NCBI GenBank assembly: GCA_022225965.2
Contig: JAKJXP020000008.1
Span: forward strand, 186,001 to 250,000
Length of the DNA: 64,000 bases
Direction: 5' to 3'
From: Diatrype stigma
Taxonomy: Eukaryota; Ascomycota; Sordariomycetes; Xylariales; Diatrypaceae
The notes below the pieces were generated by a model. The model worked only from the letters and a program-made list of their open reading frames with translations, made no database searches and was not told the DNA's origin. A program made the translations under genes and the position numbers. Shown one piece after another: positions 49,055-60,423 of this stretch. Numbering within the stretch: position 1 is the stretch's first letter; each line of letters opens with the position of its first letter.

Positions 49055-49145
49055 CAGTAATAGCAGCCATTAATATCATAATAATAGCAGCCATTAATAT
49101 TGCAATAATAGCAATTATTAGTATTGCAATAATAGCAGCTATTGC
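49055..49145 (+). repeat. AT-rich tandem repeat near MULE right end
   Basis: Imperfect tandem copies of AATAATAGCAGCCATTAATAT-like units of 20-24 bp. They keep the 68-70-codon frames open on both strands, which are therefore not genes. Confidence 0.65.
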
Positions 49146-49391
49146 CGTTATAACCGTTACCGTCGGTTTAATTCGTAATAGCTTCATAAGAATAATAATA
49201 ATAAAAAAAGCATAAAAGGAATAATATTAATTATAACCTTAACCAATAATTATGGCCATAACGATAGTATTATTAATAAATTTTAAACTTATAATTATAA
49301 TATTAAAAATTTCCTTATAAGATTTTTGTTCCAGCTTAAAATGCTAATTTAAAACGCGGTATTATATACGCGATGTAAATAATAATCGCCT

Positions 49392-49509
49392 AAACGCATT
49401 CGATAATACCGCCATTTAAATGTATATGGTAAATCGATATAAGCAGTTTTTCCAGATATGGTTAAAGACCGTCGGAATAGCCTAAGTAACCGTCGGAATA
49501 GCCGTGGCG
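49392..49509 (-). repeat. MULE right TIR (118 bp)
   Basis: Inverted copy of the left end; differences are about nine transitions (C/T or G/A), most toward T or A on one side. Confidence 0.85.
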
Positions 49510-49730
49510 CCATCCACTAATCAGGTCCGCTTATTCCCCGAATACCGACCCCGGGGGCCCTCCCTGTCTGTCCTCATCACCCTGTCACCTCGGATTGGAG
49601 GAAAGGAGAAGCTCCCCCATTCGCACCAAAATTCTCTCTGCTTCTTAAATCTGGCCGCAACGCGCAATTCACCAACTGGAAGTGAGCGAGTTGCATGTTG
49701 CGCAATTAACCATTGCGCACTGCCTTCAAG

Positions 49731-51285
49731 ATGGCCGACTTCCTCAAGAACATAATTGGCGGAGACAAGTCTTCTGAATCTCCAGCTCCCTCGGCAGATT
49801 CTGGTATGTGCTTCCGTTCCGGACTTCTTGTGTGTCTGTGCCTTTGCCTGTGCCAGCACAGGCGAGGCGATCTAGTCAATCCAGCCCGGCTCAATCCTTC
49901 TCCACTGCAATCAACACCGTATGGAATTGGGAAAGCTATGACTGACTGACATCACTCCGCAACTAGACTTTGCCGATTTTGCAGGAGCAGCCTCGCCGTC
50001 GCCAGTTTCTTTCGGGGATGCTCCTGACAGTGCTGCGCCTGGAGGTGCCGCCCCTACCATTCGACCCTATACTGCATGGTACAACATTCACGAACGCCAT
50101 AGCATCAGCGAGTTCAAGGCCGAAGGTATCATCTTGGCTTGCATTGCCGTTATTTTCACCCTACACTACATTGGCACGACGTTGAATCGATCCAAGTCGA
50201 AAGCATGGATCAAGGCTCATGCGCCCCTGTTGACTAGCGAGTTCTCTCGGGTTGGTTTCTTGGACAAGAACCCCGAGCAGCTGTCTCCGGAGCAGCTGAT
50301 CAAGGAGAAAAGCCTCTTCGAGTATGCTTCGTACGCCACTGGTCGGCAGAATGTCGCATTCATGGATGTGAAGATCTCCTTGAAGAAGCGCTTCAACCCC
50401 TTCATGACGGCCATCGAGACTACTCTTGGCTTTTTTCTCGATAGCTTCACCACCCCTGATGATTCTGTTGAGGCTGTCATCTACCCTTTCGACGGTAAAG
50501 AGGACAAGATCGTGCCTGGCATCCCCGGTTCCGCCGAGTTGCGAAGCAAGGACTTGAAGAGCTCCTACGATGGGTTTGTCTGGGCGGTCGTCAACAAGGA
50601 CAACATGAAGCAGCTGCGCGATGACCGATACGATGTGTCCATCACATTCACCAAGGACAATTCGAAGCTACCCAACTGGGCCACAGTAATGAGCGAGAAT
50701 GCCGAGGTTACCAATACCCTCTTGACTGATGAACTCGTGTCTGCTATCAAGCAGGCTGGCGATTTGTTCGAGTATCTCATTGTGAGCGACCAGCCGCTAG
50801 AAAAGCCTAGGACGTAAGTATATGAATCAGGGCATGGCACTGGCAATGTTCTATTTCCTGTCTCCTGTAAGACTTGCGCATACAGATTGGCCTCTTACTA
50901 ACGATTTCCCAGCCTGGAGGAAACGACTCCGCGCAAGCGGCTCTACCTGCGATACCGCCTCCCTTCCTCGAACTCCTTCGAGAACCTTGTGCCTTTACTA
51001 TCGTACTTCATCCGCATGTCCGACCACCTGGCTGCTTCGGCGCACTTCCGCGCCGAGGTTAACCGCAAGCTCAAGCACGTCCGGGAGGACTTGATCAAGC
51101 ATCTCCAAAAACAGCTTGAAGAGGAGAAGGCTGAGGAGCGGGCCCTCGAGCGGGACAAGGCGAAGAAGGCGAAGCGCGATGCCGAGCTCAACGCTTTAGA
51201 TGCTAAGGCCCAGAAGAGATACCTCGAGAAGGAGAAGGAGAAGGAAATGCGCAAGTCGGCTAAGAAGTCAACTGTCCGAGCATAA
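49731..51285 (+). CDS. CCDC47/PAT-complex ER membrane protein homologue
   Basis: Three exons (49731-49803, 49967-50813, 50913-51285) give 430 aa. After a Ser/Ala/Pro-rich start (MADFLKNIIGG) is one transmembrane helix (about residues 70-90, ILACIAVIFTLHYIG). The lumenal or cytosolic body has FEYASYATGRQNV, PFMTAIETTLGFFLDSFT, and SSYDGFVWAVVNKDNMKQLR, all characteristic of the DUF1682/CCDC47 family (PF07946). The C-terminal 60 residues form a charged coiled coil (KHLQKQLEEEKAEERALERD) ending in a basic tail. In animals CCDC47 joins Asterix in the PAT complex, which protects polar membrane helices during ER insertion. The small first exon ends in Ser plus one base and is joined to an acceptor at 49966 that restores frame. 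Confidence 0.9.
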
Positions 51286-51652
51286 TTTTTAATATGTCCC
51301 TTTATGGGATGTCCAGACTCATCCCTGGCCCGTCACTGGTGCTCGAGGTCGTCAATCATAGGAACGGGGCAATACGCCATTGTATAGTTGATTAGAAGAT
51401 ATGTATATCTGTATATCATATAAAAGTGGTCGCATCAAAGTTCTACACCTGTAAATACTATAATTGTACAGTTGAAGAAGCGAGCAGGGATGTAGGTGGC
51501 CTCTATGTATTCTTAAAGGGAGGCAGTCGCCAATCGCCAATGAAGTGGCTTCCTATTTATGAGAGCACCATCACTGGCGGGCATTGTACTTGGCCTACAC
51601 ACCACAGCCCACCAAGTTCAGGGCGCCAGAGCGCTCCATCGTCATGAGGTGG
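51286..51652. other. Short convergent 3' region, no gene
   Basis: Shared 3' region of the convergent CCDC47 and UPF0045 genes. No third gene is seen. Confidence 0.5.
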
Positions 51653-52531
51653 TCATGCATCCTTGGCCAGGAGATCCTCGACACGCTTCACCTTGTCCTG
51701 CGCAGTTTGCTTCTTATCCGTTCTAAACAAATTCCACCCAACCCCCGCCATCGGTTAGCGAAATCGAAGATTGCGTTTTTCTGGAGACTAGCAATACGAT
51801 GATTCTTTGGGCGGCGGTAGGCTGGAGTCACTGGACAGCCGCTTACTTGCCGCCAAGGGAGAAATAGACAGATATGGAGAGGGAAAAGGAAAAGGGGTAA
51901 AAACAAAAACAAAAAAGAAACAAAAGATCATGCTTACCTTGTGCCGACGCGCATCGAGCTCTGCACCCTGACAACCCCCTTCGCGTGCACAGCGCTGTGC
52001 GCCTGCCCGATCACTCTCATGACGTCGTCCCAGGAGCCCTCTGTAAAACGTAAGCACACGCACGCATATATCGTGGTTAGCAATATGACATGGGACAGGA
52101 TAACGGGGTTGATGTATAGGTAGGCTAGGGAGAAGGAGAGGAGCGAGAGAGACAAAGTAGGGAGGGAGAGAACTAGTCATGCATCCATACATCATCATAC
52201 GTACCGACCGTCGTTCCCGCTGAGTGCATCGTGTAGGCGAGACCGCTCCCCTTGAGCAGCTTTTGCACCTCCGCCACCTCCTCCGCCACGGACGCACTCG
52301 CGGTGCCGACCTGCATTTTGCGGGCGTGGGTGTCAGTCAGTGAGCTAGCCCAATTCGACGCATTTATATATGCAATACATAAGTAGTGATTGATGGAGCA
52401 ATAAGCCGGCAGAAAAGAAGAAACTAGAGCTGTCAAGAACTGGGCATAGTTACGGGGATCAGACAGAAGTCCGCGTAGCAGCGCTCGGGCGTCGCGAGGG
52501 TCGTGTACTTCGAGGACGCTTCCGCCGCCAT
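51653..52531 (-). CDS. Ecm15/UPF0045 (MTH1187/YkoF-type) thiamine-binding-like protein
   Basis: Four exons on the minus strand (52531-52454, 52310-52205, 52040-51938, 51722-51653) give 118 aa. It matches the small UPF0045 family, which includes yeast Ecm15: ADFCLIP(V)[50 protein letters not shown], and MRVGTRTDKK. The fold binds thiamine-like ligands in the bacterial YkoF relative; the fungal role is open. The introns are long compared with the gene, and the first donor (CCC|GTAACT) is weak. Keeping the M at 52531 gives the normal length; an in-frame frame extends 5' but adds only Ser/Thr-rich sequence. It is likely cytosolic. Confidence 0.87.
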
Positions 52532-53346
52532 CGTCGCGGATGTGCTGCGTCGTCGGTTTGCGGTCGGGGCGGTGGTATTAGTGGTGCTCCGGGATCGGAG
52601 GTAGGAGAGCTTCAGAGGGCGGCTGGTAGTAGTAGTAGGTGTCAGAGAATGATAGCTAGAACATATATGTGCGCCGAGAAACGAAATGCCGGCAGGGCGA
52701 GACAGGTTCATGTCCTGTGGTTTCAATATCAATGAGATGGACACCTAGTTTAAGCACTTAGGTTACTTTGTATGTCGGCGGACTGGAGAACGTGGTATTT
52801 TGATGGTTGTACAGGTAATGTGAAGTCCTCGCGGCCAAACGCGGGATGATGTCAGTTGCGCTAAGTACCGACGACGGTCCGAGGTGTTAGACCGCGGATA
52901 GCCTCAGAATATATATAGTACCTACCTAGACACAGATATCTCAGATCGATGGAACCATTACATTAGGGCAACGTACTAGGTATCTTAATAACTCTACTGC
53001 GTATATGTCTATATAGTCATATACATAATATACATATGTAACGCTCGAAATCCCTCTGCGTTGCAATACTACATATTCGTTATTAACTACCTACCGAACA
53101 GTACAAGATTCCGTGCCTCAGTTATGCCTTTCCTATATCTGACCCTGTATGAAATCCCTGGTTAACGGCCATCCTCCATATAGTGTAGGGATTGTTTCTT
53201 ATCCAAGGAACAGCCCAATTGCCATGCAAACCGAAAACGCCGCCCATCGCTATGCAGAGGACATAAACCCCAATACCACAACCCACAATGCATGTTCTCA
53301 AGAATCCGAGCACCAATCAATCCCTTCTTCCGCCCTACCTAGTCGG
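52532..53346. other. Intergenic region, no gene seen
   Basis: A promoter-like stretch for the UPF0045 gene followed by AT-rich DNA with TATATA/ACATA runs at 52900-53040. Nothing else is supported. Confidence 0.4.
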
Positions 53347-54264
53347 CTACCCAACGAGCAACAGCGCACCGACGATGAAAGCAACCAGGGCGCCGGTGTC
53401 CCCTACGCCACCGACCCTCGATCCCGAGCTGCCACCACCGCCTGCATCCCCCGCTGCATTCCCACCTCCCCGCGCCCGGGGCTCCGCGGAACCGCTGTCT
53501 CCTGCGATGTCCGCACCAGCATCGGCAATCCCTAGGAAACAATTGCTTTCATTTGTAGTGTCGTCGTTATTTTCGTGTCCATCGTTGTTCTCATAACCAT
53601 GATCATTGTCAGCAGCAGTGGAAACAGCAGCAGCCGTCCGACCCACGGGCATCACAACACCGTTCATACCCGTTGCATCCGTGGCACGCTCGATACTACT
53701 ACCACCGGGGCGGCCCGCATCCCAGCACCCAGGAGCAACGAGGACGGACGTCAGCGCCACGACGCCGCCGGTGCCGCCCCACCCCTCACTATCGTCTGAG
53801 GTGCTGTTCACAGTGGCGGTGGCGGCATCAGTAGCGATGATCCCATCAACATACTGGATCAGGACGCTCGTCCGTGCGAACTCCCGATACGTGAGGTGGT
53901 TGACAAGCGACGGAAAGCTGGCGTTGTCGAGAGCAGCAGCACGTCCATGGTCTCCAGAGAAGGCGGCAGACAGTCTCGCGTCGTCGAGCGCGCGGTGGCC
54001 GAGCGCCGACCACAGCGCGGCCGCTGCTGCTGCGTGGGGTAGTGCTACGGCCCCATCGTCCCCCTTGTTGCTGGTACCCAGCAGATACGAAATGGGAGCA
54101 GGGCCGGCACTAGCAATGAGGGGGGCTGGCGAAGATGGCACAGTTGCTTCTTTTTCTAGCACGGATGATGATGGGCGAGTGGCAGATGCAGTTGCTGCTG
54201 GTAAGACGGAGAGGACGGAGGAGAGGAAGAATGGTGTGCATGAGGTGATGATCATGAATCTCAT
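53347..54264 (-). CDS. Putative GPI-anchored surface protein
   Basis: A single exon on the minus strand gives about 305 aa. An N-terminal signal peptide (FMIITSCTPFFLSSVLSVL, cut near ATASA) and a hydrophobic C-terminus (GALVAFIVGALLLVG) after a Gly/Ser/Ala-rich linker together fit a GPI-anchored wall or membrane protein. The middle (about residues 60-200) has NASFPSLVNHLTYREFAR and VLIQYVDGIIATDA, which may be a small folded domain that I do not recognise. Asn-rich HGYENNDGHENNDDTTNES follows. An ATG at 54303 adds 13 residues; I prefer 54264 because it puts the hydrophobic core near the start. It is open over its full length and has biased Ala/Ser/Gly composition, so the gene is probable but not certain. 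Confidence 0.55.
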   Translation of the reverse strand: MRFMIITSCTPFFLSSVLSVLPAATASATRPSSSVLEKEATVPSSPAPLIASAGPAPISYLLGTSNKGDDGAVALPHAAAAAALWSALGHRALDDARLSAAFSGDHGRAAALDNASFPSLVNHLTYREFARTSVLIQYVDGIIATDAATATVNSTSDDSEGWGGTGGVVALTSVLVAPGCWDAGRPGGSSIERATDATGMNGVVMPVGRTAAAVSTAADNDHGYENNDGHENNDDTTNESNCFLGIADAGADIAGDSGSAEPRARGGGNAAGDAGGGGSSGSRVGGVGDTGALVAFIVGALLLVG

Positions 54265-55402
54265 GGCGGTGGAAACATGGGGCAGAGCAACTCGAGCAAG
54301 CATACAGTTATGGAAAGTGGAAAGAACCGGAGATCTTTTTCTTCAGGACGATGTGCTCACGGGGAGTATGCCATCAAAGTAGACGATAGATCATGGAAGA
54401 ACTCTTGATTACCACATAGACATCTATTTGAAATCTCACGTGGTAGAAAAGAAACCCGGCGTGGACCCCCATGATCGGCTGCCCAATGCCTCGAGGGTGT
54501 TTACCTGTGAAACAGAAGACCGATGGGGCCCTTTTTCCAAGTTGTCTGGTTGTTTACTGACCATGCGACAGATCATGTAGATAGTTGCTATGCTGGGTTA
54601 GTGTCTCGAGCCCCTTGTTGGGACAGCGATGGATGTGTTGCGAATAAGGTTTGCGAAGTTGTCGGTTGGTCAGCGGGTGGCGGCGGTGGTGGTGGGGCTG
54701 GTTCAGCTCTGCCACTTCCAGGTTCTGCTGCTGCTGCTGCTGTTGCAACATTAGTTTGATAGTTAATTGATTCGTTACCCAAGTACTTACTTATGTCGTT
54801 ATCGCAGCGGACGGGAGAGGCGTCGTCAGCTCTTTGAAGCGGTTAGCTGGGCATTTCATACGGCTTGGCATTAACAAGGATATTATCAAGACAAGAATCC
54901 AAGATACCAAAACCCCCCGGTTGGTCCTTCGCGCGGCGATGCATATACATAGGACGCACATAGACATGCGTGCACTCCGAGTTGTCAGCGAGGCTTCGAA
55001 ACTAGGCACCGATTATTAATTTCAGCAACCTCACTAATCCCTAATCCATTTAGTTAGCTACCTTTCCGGTAAAGGAATCTCGGTAACTGCAACCTACGAG
55101 GGGCTTCTAGTCGAGGCAAGCTGTAACGGAAATGCGACTGTTCCAGTCTATTTTTAGCAGCTCGGGCTATACGTATACTATGTACCAGTTACCCATTGGC
55201 TGGTGTTAACTAGGTAGGCAAATATCGAGCCAATTGGTATATTCATAGGCGTATCGGTATCAAATTGACAGGAATCATAAATCATTATAAATCTGATCAT
55301 CAATTCCAACTACGGCTCGCCTAGGTGTATTCGCATGATCCTGTTCATCAGCATGACGATCCCGTAACTCGTCAGCTCAGCCTCCTTGGCAGACAAGCCA
55401 CA
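54265..55402. other. Intergenic region with CTG-type microsatellite
   Basis: No gene is supported. A CTG/TTG microsatellite at 54724-54746 opens frames on both strands (poly-Gln, poly-Ala), which explains the small open frames there. The rest is ordinary DNA. Confidence 0.45.
54724..54746 (+). repeat. CTG trinucleotide repeat
   Basis: About six CTG units followed by TTG, flanked by GGTGG-rich DNA at 54670-54695. Confidence 0.85.
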
Positions 55403-57155
55403 TCACTCGGGGTCATCCGCGTACGACTCTGACGCGGCTTGTGCTTCCAGCGCCTTGATCTGCTGCTTGCCCTCCTCCGTAGTCCCGTCGATGATTTGCT
55501 CCTCCAAGCTCAAGACGCCGGCCTAAGTAACAGCGCGTTGACATTAGCATACGAATCAGCATGCGGAAAGGGGGGCAGCGTTGGGTTACTTCCATGGAGG
55601 GGACGCGCGAAGTGTAGAAGGAAGAAGAAAAGAAGAAGAAAAAAAAAAAAAAAAAAGACTTACCTCGCCGAATAGACCGACAAGCTCTTCAGCATCCTCG
55701 ACCTTCATCCTCCCGAGCACCTCATTGACCTTATCCAAGCTCCCGGTCTCCAGCGCCTTCTTCATGTCGGGCGCGAAGCCCTCGAAGATCTGCCTCGCGC
55801 GCTTCTCCTCCTCGTCCTGGCTGTCCGCCGGCGGGATGCGGATCTTGATCTCGGTGCCGGGCTCGACGGCGTGCAGCTGGATCTGCTCCACGCCACCGCC
55901 GCCGCCCGACCCGCCGCTACCGCCCCCTTCCGCCGCCCGCTGGGCGTTGATCTCCCTAGACCGGGTCCGGATCCGCTGGTAGGTCTCGCGCACGTCCTTG
56001 AAGAACACCTCCTGGGCCTGGTGGCCCTTCGTCGTGATGCGCTTGAAAAACAGGGCGACGCCGTCCCGGCCGAGGGCCCGGCAGTACTGCAGCAGCAGCG
56101 CCTGGTGCACGCACTGCTGCGCGTACTCGTCCCGGTTCTCGAGCTGCGCGTCGAAGGCCAGCACGAGTATGCCGTCCGTCTCCTTCTCCGTCAGGATGTG
56201 TGGGTGTGCCGTGATGAAGTCGAGGCTCGCGCGGTAATCGGACGCCTTGATCTGGGCGAATTTGCGGGCGTCAGGCGAGGCTTCTATCTCATCGTCGTCG
56301 TCGTCGTCGGCGGCTGCTGCTGCTGAAGACGAGGCCGCTTTGGAGCTGGACCCCTCGGGCTTGGCGAGCGAGAAGTTGGGGTTGAGAAGCTCCGCCTTGC
56401 TGCTATCGTCGGTCTTCTTTTGACCGGGTGCCGGAGGTTGCGATTTGGTCACGTGGGAGCTGTCGAATCCGGTGTGGATGCTGTCGCTCGTGATCTTGCT
56501 CTTCTCCTCCTTCTCTAGCTCCGCTAGCTTCGCGAGTAGCTGTGACTGGAGGTCTTCGACCTTCTGCAGGTGCTCCCCAATCTCCTCCATCATAGCGTTG
56601 TATCGATTCTCGGGCTTCTTCTCGTCGAGCGCCTTGTTGACCTGATCCAGGAGTGCTGCCATCATCTTCGTGTACGAGGGCGGCTGCTCCACCTCGGCGT
56701 GGACTCCGGGTGGTCGCTCTGGAACCTTGTCGCCAGCCGGGTCCCCGGCCGACTCCACGACGGCCTGGAAGGCAACCTCGGCTGGGTTTCTGGTCTCGGC
56801 GTCGGCTGCATGTCTCTTGAGGGCAGCCAGAAGGCTGGATATCCGCCGTATCAAACCATCGTTGACCTGGCGTTCGTACTTCAAGGTCTCGATCTGGTGT
56901 CTGCGTTGCTGGCGCTCGAGGTGGATCTGGTTTTGTTTCGCGCGGATGAAGGAGCGCTTGTCGACATTGGGATGGACCTCAACGTCGGAATCGTCGCTGA
57001 GCTCTAAGGCGTCCTAAAGCAAATAGTGACGGGTATCATTAGTATGTGGTGTGTAGCTAAGGCTTTCGCATCGGTACAGATGACAACCTTGGTAGACAAG
57101 TATAGCAGAAATAAACATAAGGAGTACCTACCCATTTACTGTAGTCAAGCGGCAT
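55403..57155 (-). CDS. cdc37: Hsp90 co-chaperone Cdc37
   Basis: Three exons on the minus strand (57155-57132, 57013-55664, 55522-55403) give 497 aa. The N-terminus is the conserved kinase-binding start MPLDYSKWDALELSDDSD, continuing into VEVHPNVDKRSF, which carries the CK2-type Ser site of Cdc37. A long helical coiled coil follows (LKYERQVNDGLIRRIS). The central Hsp90-binding region contains KFAQIKASDYRASLDFITAH and LFFKRITTKGHQAQEVFF. A Gly-rich insertion (GGGSGGSGGGGG) lies before the helical end domain (QIFEGFAPDMKKALETGSLD). The last exon adds AGVLSLEEQII to the end. The 24-nt first exon codes for just eight residues, and intron 2 carries a long T tract (A tract on the plus strand at 55632-55656). 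Cdc37 delivers kinases to Hsp90. Confidence 0.95.
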
Positions 57156-58846
57156 ATTGGCTGCTGATTGTAGTCAGAAAACGATTGGAATCAAAGTTAA
57201 GGCTCGAATTTGTTCGGCTTGAAATGAAAGTGAAAACAATCCAATGTTGGATCTAAAGTTCCACGCTTCTCGTTAGTTGGCCTACCTACTTAAGTAAGCA
57301 TTCAAGAGTGTTCAGGTAGGCTGTCAGGCTGTCTTGCGATGCGAACGTTCTAGATGGCATTGCGGTGGTGGGGTGCCCAAGTCCTGGATCCGGCATCTCA
57401 TGTTCCTAGTTCTGCCCCTCACTTTGTGGCGCATGATTCCAAGCTTGGATTGATCCACTCGTGCCGCTCAAGCTTGAGCCACCCACTCATCATGGGCTAA
57501 CCATTGGATGACCGGGCAGGTGCATTGGGCTTTGTGGAACAATTCTGGTTGGTTATTGTTTTGGGGAGCTCTACAGATGAAGAGAAGGTAACTACATACT
57601 AGACTACAACGTTAAGCTCTAGATTTGGAAGCGGACCCATGGTTGGGTGCTGCTGAGAAGGTAATCCATGAACCTTGATGCTGCTATCCTTAGCAGTCGG
57701 GAGTCTGCAGGGCCTGCCAGCCTGCGTAAACAACTTCTGAGACGCTGTGCCCTTGCAGTGTATTTCTACCCACCTAGTAGATACTTCGTACGTAGGTGTG
57801 TATCTTTTCCCAGGAGTTCGGATCAAAAGTCTATCTTCCATACTCGATTGCCCTAATGAACTAATCCGAAAAGATCAGAAACGAGGCAGTTTTAGGTTCG
57901 TGGATAATCTAGGTTATTGATCAGACCGGTTTTTCCTTGAACCTCCACAATTGTGACTTCAAAGTCGCCATTGGAGAAGATGGTGAGGTTCCCCAGTAGA
58001 AGGCAAAGCTCATGGTCAGCACCGTGCCCTTTGCGACCTTCAATGTAAGCCCAGGTCTTGACAACAGAATTGGTAGGACATGATTTCTCGTGTTAGTTTT
58101 TATTAATTCCGAGGTGGAAACATAGATCCCATGCTCATCTTCGGTGCGGTCCCACTCCTGGTCCGCTTGCAATATCTCGGTCCTCACATTCAACCTAAGA
58201 CCTATTCGCTAGGTTCTAATAAGCCTGGCATGGGCCTTGCATGGCCAGCGGCCCGGCTGATAAAGCACGCGATGGCCCTCCCGTCGCATATCTCCGTCGA
58301 TCCGCAGAAGTTCCTAGGAGTCGGTGCTGCGGCGCCACGGCCCGTCGTTTCCCGTCAGCATCATGACGTCCCATATGGCCCGGGCCGCCTCGCAGGAATG
58401 AGAAACAGAACGCATTCCCACCAAAGATCCTTTCCAATCATGTTAGACACACAGCATAACAACCTAAGGCGCATCGACAGAGCCATGTACACACCGTTCG
58501 CTATGTTTGCCGTCGACGCGCGTCCACGAAGGTGTTTATGATTCCTGTGATCAACGCCTAATCCAGCAACTAGATAAATCTGCGTACCTTCTTTCTAGCA
58601 GTAGCATATTACTACAGGGATCTACCGGGTGAGAATTGTTCTCGTCAGCTCATACGTGAAGTGCTAACCCACATTTTAAGGTGTGGACGAATCCCGCTTG
58701 ACATATGTCATCGGCAGCGGCGTAGAACAACAATACTTACCCTGCACCTTATTCAATATCGACAAATACCCACAACCCCCTTAATAACGAGGGATATCGC
58801 TCTTGCTTTGATTGCCATCGTGCAACCTCTCAGAGGTATCAGTAAT
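57156..58846. other. Intergenic region, no gene supported
   Basis: About 1.7 kb lies between the divergent Cdc37 and 2EXR starts. A 136-codon plus-strand frame at 58131-58541 and a 90-codon minus-strand frame at 57921-58193 have no known features. The GC-rich core at 58216-58440 keeps frames open in several phases. Confidence 0.4.
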
Positions 58847-59935
58847 ATGGCCGAACCGTCGTTTCCCCTTTTCACCCAGCTACCTCCAGAGATACGCCGT
58901 GAGATATGGTGGTTCTGCCTGCCGAGACGGGTGTTGGAGATGGATATACCCCTAAGAGATCATCACCCACCTACCATGTGCCATCTCCAGCACACGACTA
59001 TCACGAACAGTCGGGCTCCTCTTATCTCTGCCGTATGTCACGAAGCCAGCAGCGTTGTATATGAAAATTTGATCAAGGCGGTGCCAGGGTTGAAGGACAA
59101 ACACGGGAATGCATATCCCGATTGGGTCTCTAAGAATCATAACACAAATCTATTGATTTGCCGCGGCATCGATACTATTCATCTGAACTGGCACTCGTCC
59201 TACGAAGCAGACAATCCCAGGACCGGGACTTTGTCTACGAGGCCGCTACTTTCACTACTCTGGATAAGCGAGAAGGTGGCCGACATATCCATTAACGCAG
59301 AGGTTATCCTCCCCTTCAACGAGCGTGGCTACGATGTCTTCAAACATTTAGCTGGCTTGGACTTACTCGGTCTATTGTCACTGAGGGGTCACTACTTTGT
59401 CTGCCTGAGAATTATCGGGCTTCACATCCACGCCAGCAATGCTACTCGCTCGGGACTGTTCGGGATGCTCGGGGACGAGCGAATTAAGTTGGTGAACGTC
59501 CATGACACAGATACCCTCGCGAAGTACAGAGCGGCCTGGAAGCTTTACGGCCCGCCATCGTCACCTGGAGCTACTGAGGACCCAGACGCAGACCAGTTTT
59601 TCACGGAGGCCCTCGACAACACGATATGCTTCGAGGACCGCGTTAAAGTCTGGCAGGATGACCTGAAGAAGATATGGATATCGGCCAGGGTCCTGTTCTT
59701 ACAAGACCGGCAAAGAAAAACCAACATCACCGAGGGCTTGTGGCTCGATGAGACGGAACCACCCGGCTTACTCAACCTCAACCTGAGAAACCGCCGTTTG
59801 AACACAGAGCATCCTTGGATTCAGGAGGAGCTGGCGCGGATGCCCCACTTCGAACCTGTTGTAATGTTTCGACAGTGCAGCCAGAATTGTCATGTGGAAT
59901 ACCAGGATAGGATAGGCAACCCATTCCAGAGTTGA
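58847..59935 (+). CDS. 2EXR-domain protein
   Basis: A single exon gives 362 aa. The N-terminus has FPLFTQLPPEIRREIWWF followed by LPRRVLEMD, the defining start of the fungal 2EXR domain (PF20150), which is found in many Pezizomycotina proteins of unknown role. Other blocks are NSRAPLISAVCHEASSVVYEN, common to this family, and the C-terminal EHPWIQEELARMP. I chose the ATG at 58847, just before the domain, because the 62 upstream in-frame residues (from 58661) look like untranslated sequence. No signal peptide, membrane helix or catalytic motif is seen. Its role is not known. Confidence 0.82.
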   Translation: MAEPSFPLFTQLPPEIRREIWWFCLPRRVLEMDIPLRDHHPPTMCHLQHTTITNSRAPLISAVCHEASSVVYENLIKAVPGLKDKHGNAYPDWVSKNHNTNLLICRGIDTIHLNWHSSYEADNPRTGTLSTRPLLSLLWISEKVADISINAEVILPFNERGYDVFKHLAGLDLLGLLSLRGHYFVCLRIIGLHIHASNATRSGLFGMLGDERIKLVNVHDTDTLAKYRAAWKLYGPPSSPGATEDPDADQFFTEALDNTICFEDRVKVWQDDLKKIWISARVLFLQDRQRKTNITEGLWLDETEPPGLLNLNLRNRRLNTEHPWIQEELARMPHFEPVVMFRQCSQNCHVEYQDRIGNPFQS

Positions 59936-60423
59936 GGAGAAAATTGCGGATGAGAGACAGAGGATAAGGCTTCAAGCCTTAACTACTTATTGAACAACAA
60001 AAGAAAAGAGCTCGAGAATAGATACAAACAAGGGCTTGGGTGAAAAGTTTGAAGGACATGAATAAGCAAGAAAGGATGGGGGGTAACGAGAGCTCTGGTA
60101 CCGGGATTCGAAGCAAGTGCCGTTGAAAGGTTGCTATGCTCCCCACGAATTCAGGCTTCCACAAGCTGGGGTTTGTCGATGACCTCGGATTTGAGGCGGC
60201 GTATCTACATACTACCACAACTCCTAACCAAGGTCGGTATGATATAGGATTCATAGGAAATAAAAATGGAGAACTCCGAAAAGGGCCAAAAAATGATACT
60301 ATCAAACAAACCACTGATGACAGGAGGGGTCCGAGCCAAGTAGTCAGGCGGGCGTATGAAGTATTCAATACACCCTTATGTGGCCCACAACCTGTATCTG
60401 TAGCTTGAAGTAGTATCGCGGAC

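Larger units (their letters stand above)
46261..49509 (+). mobile_element. RIP-mutated Mutator-like element (MULE)
   Basis: A 3,249-bp AT-rich block has inverted ends starting CGCCACGGCTATTCCGACGG on both sides and matching over about 118 bp. The roughly nine differences are all transitions. The CG-keeping, CA/TG-poor interior shows RIP. The plus strand encodes a damaged MULE transposase. The probable 9-bp target duplication supports insertion as one unit. The second half (47800-49380) has only scattered stops, low-complexity DNA and no recognised domain. Confidence 0.8.
46252..49518. repeat. Probable 9-bp target duplication of the Mutator-like element
   Basis: CCATCCATT at 46252-46260 and CCATCCACT at 49510-49518 directly flank the terminal repeats and differ at one position (T/C). 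A 9-bp duplication is usual for Mutator-like elements. Single-base difference, so moderate confidence. Confidence 0.6.

Noticed and set aside
49009..49215. 68-70 codon frames on both strands (Ile-rich)
   Set aside because: They come from the AT-rich tandem repeat inside the MULE, not a gene.
58131..58541. 136-codon plus-strand frame between Cdc37 and the 2EXR gene
   Set aside because: No motifs, and a GC-rich core keeps several frames open at once.
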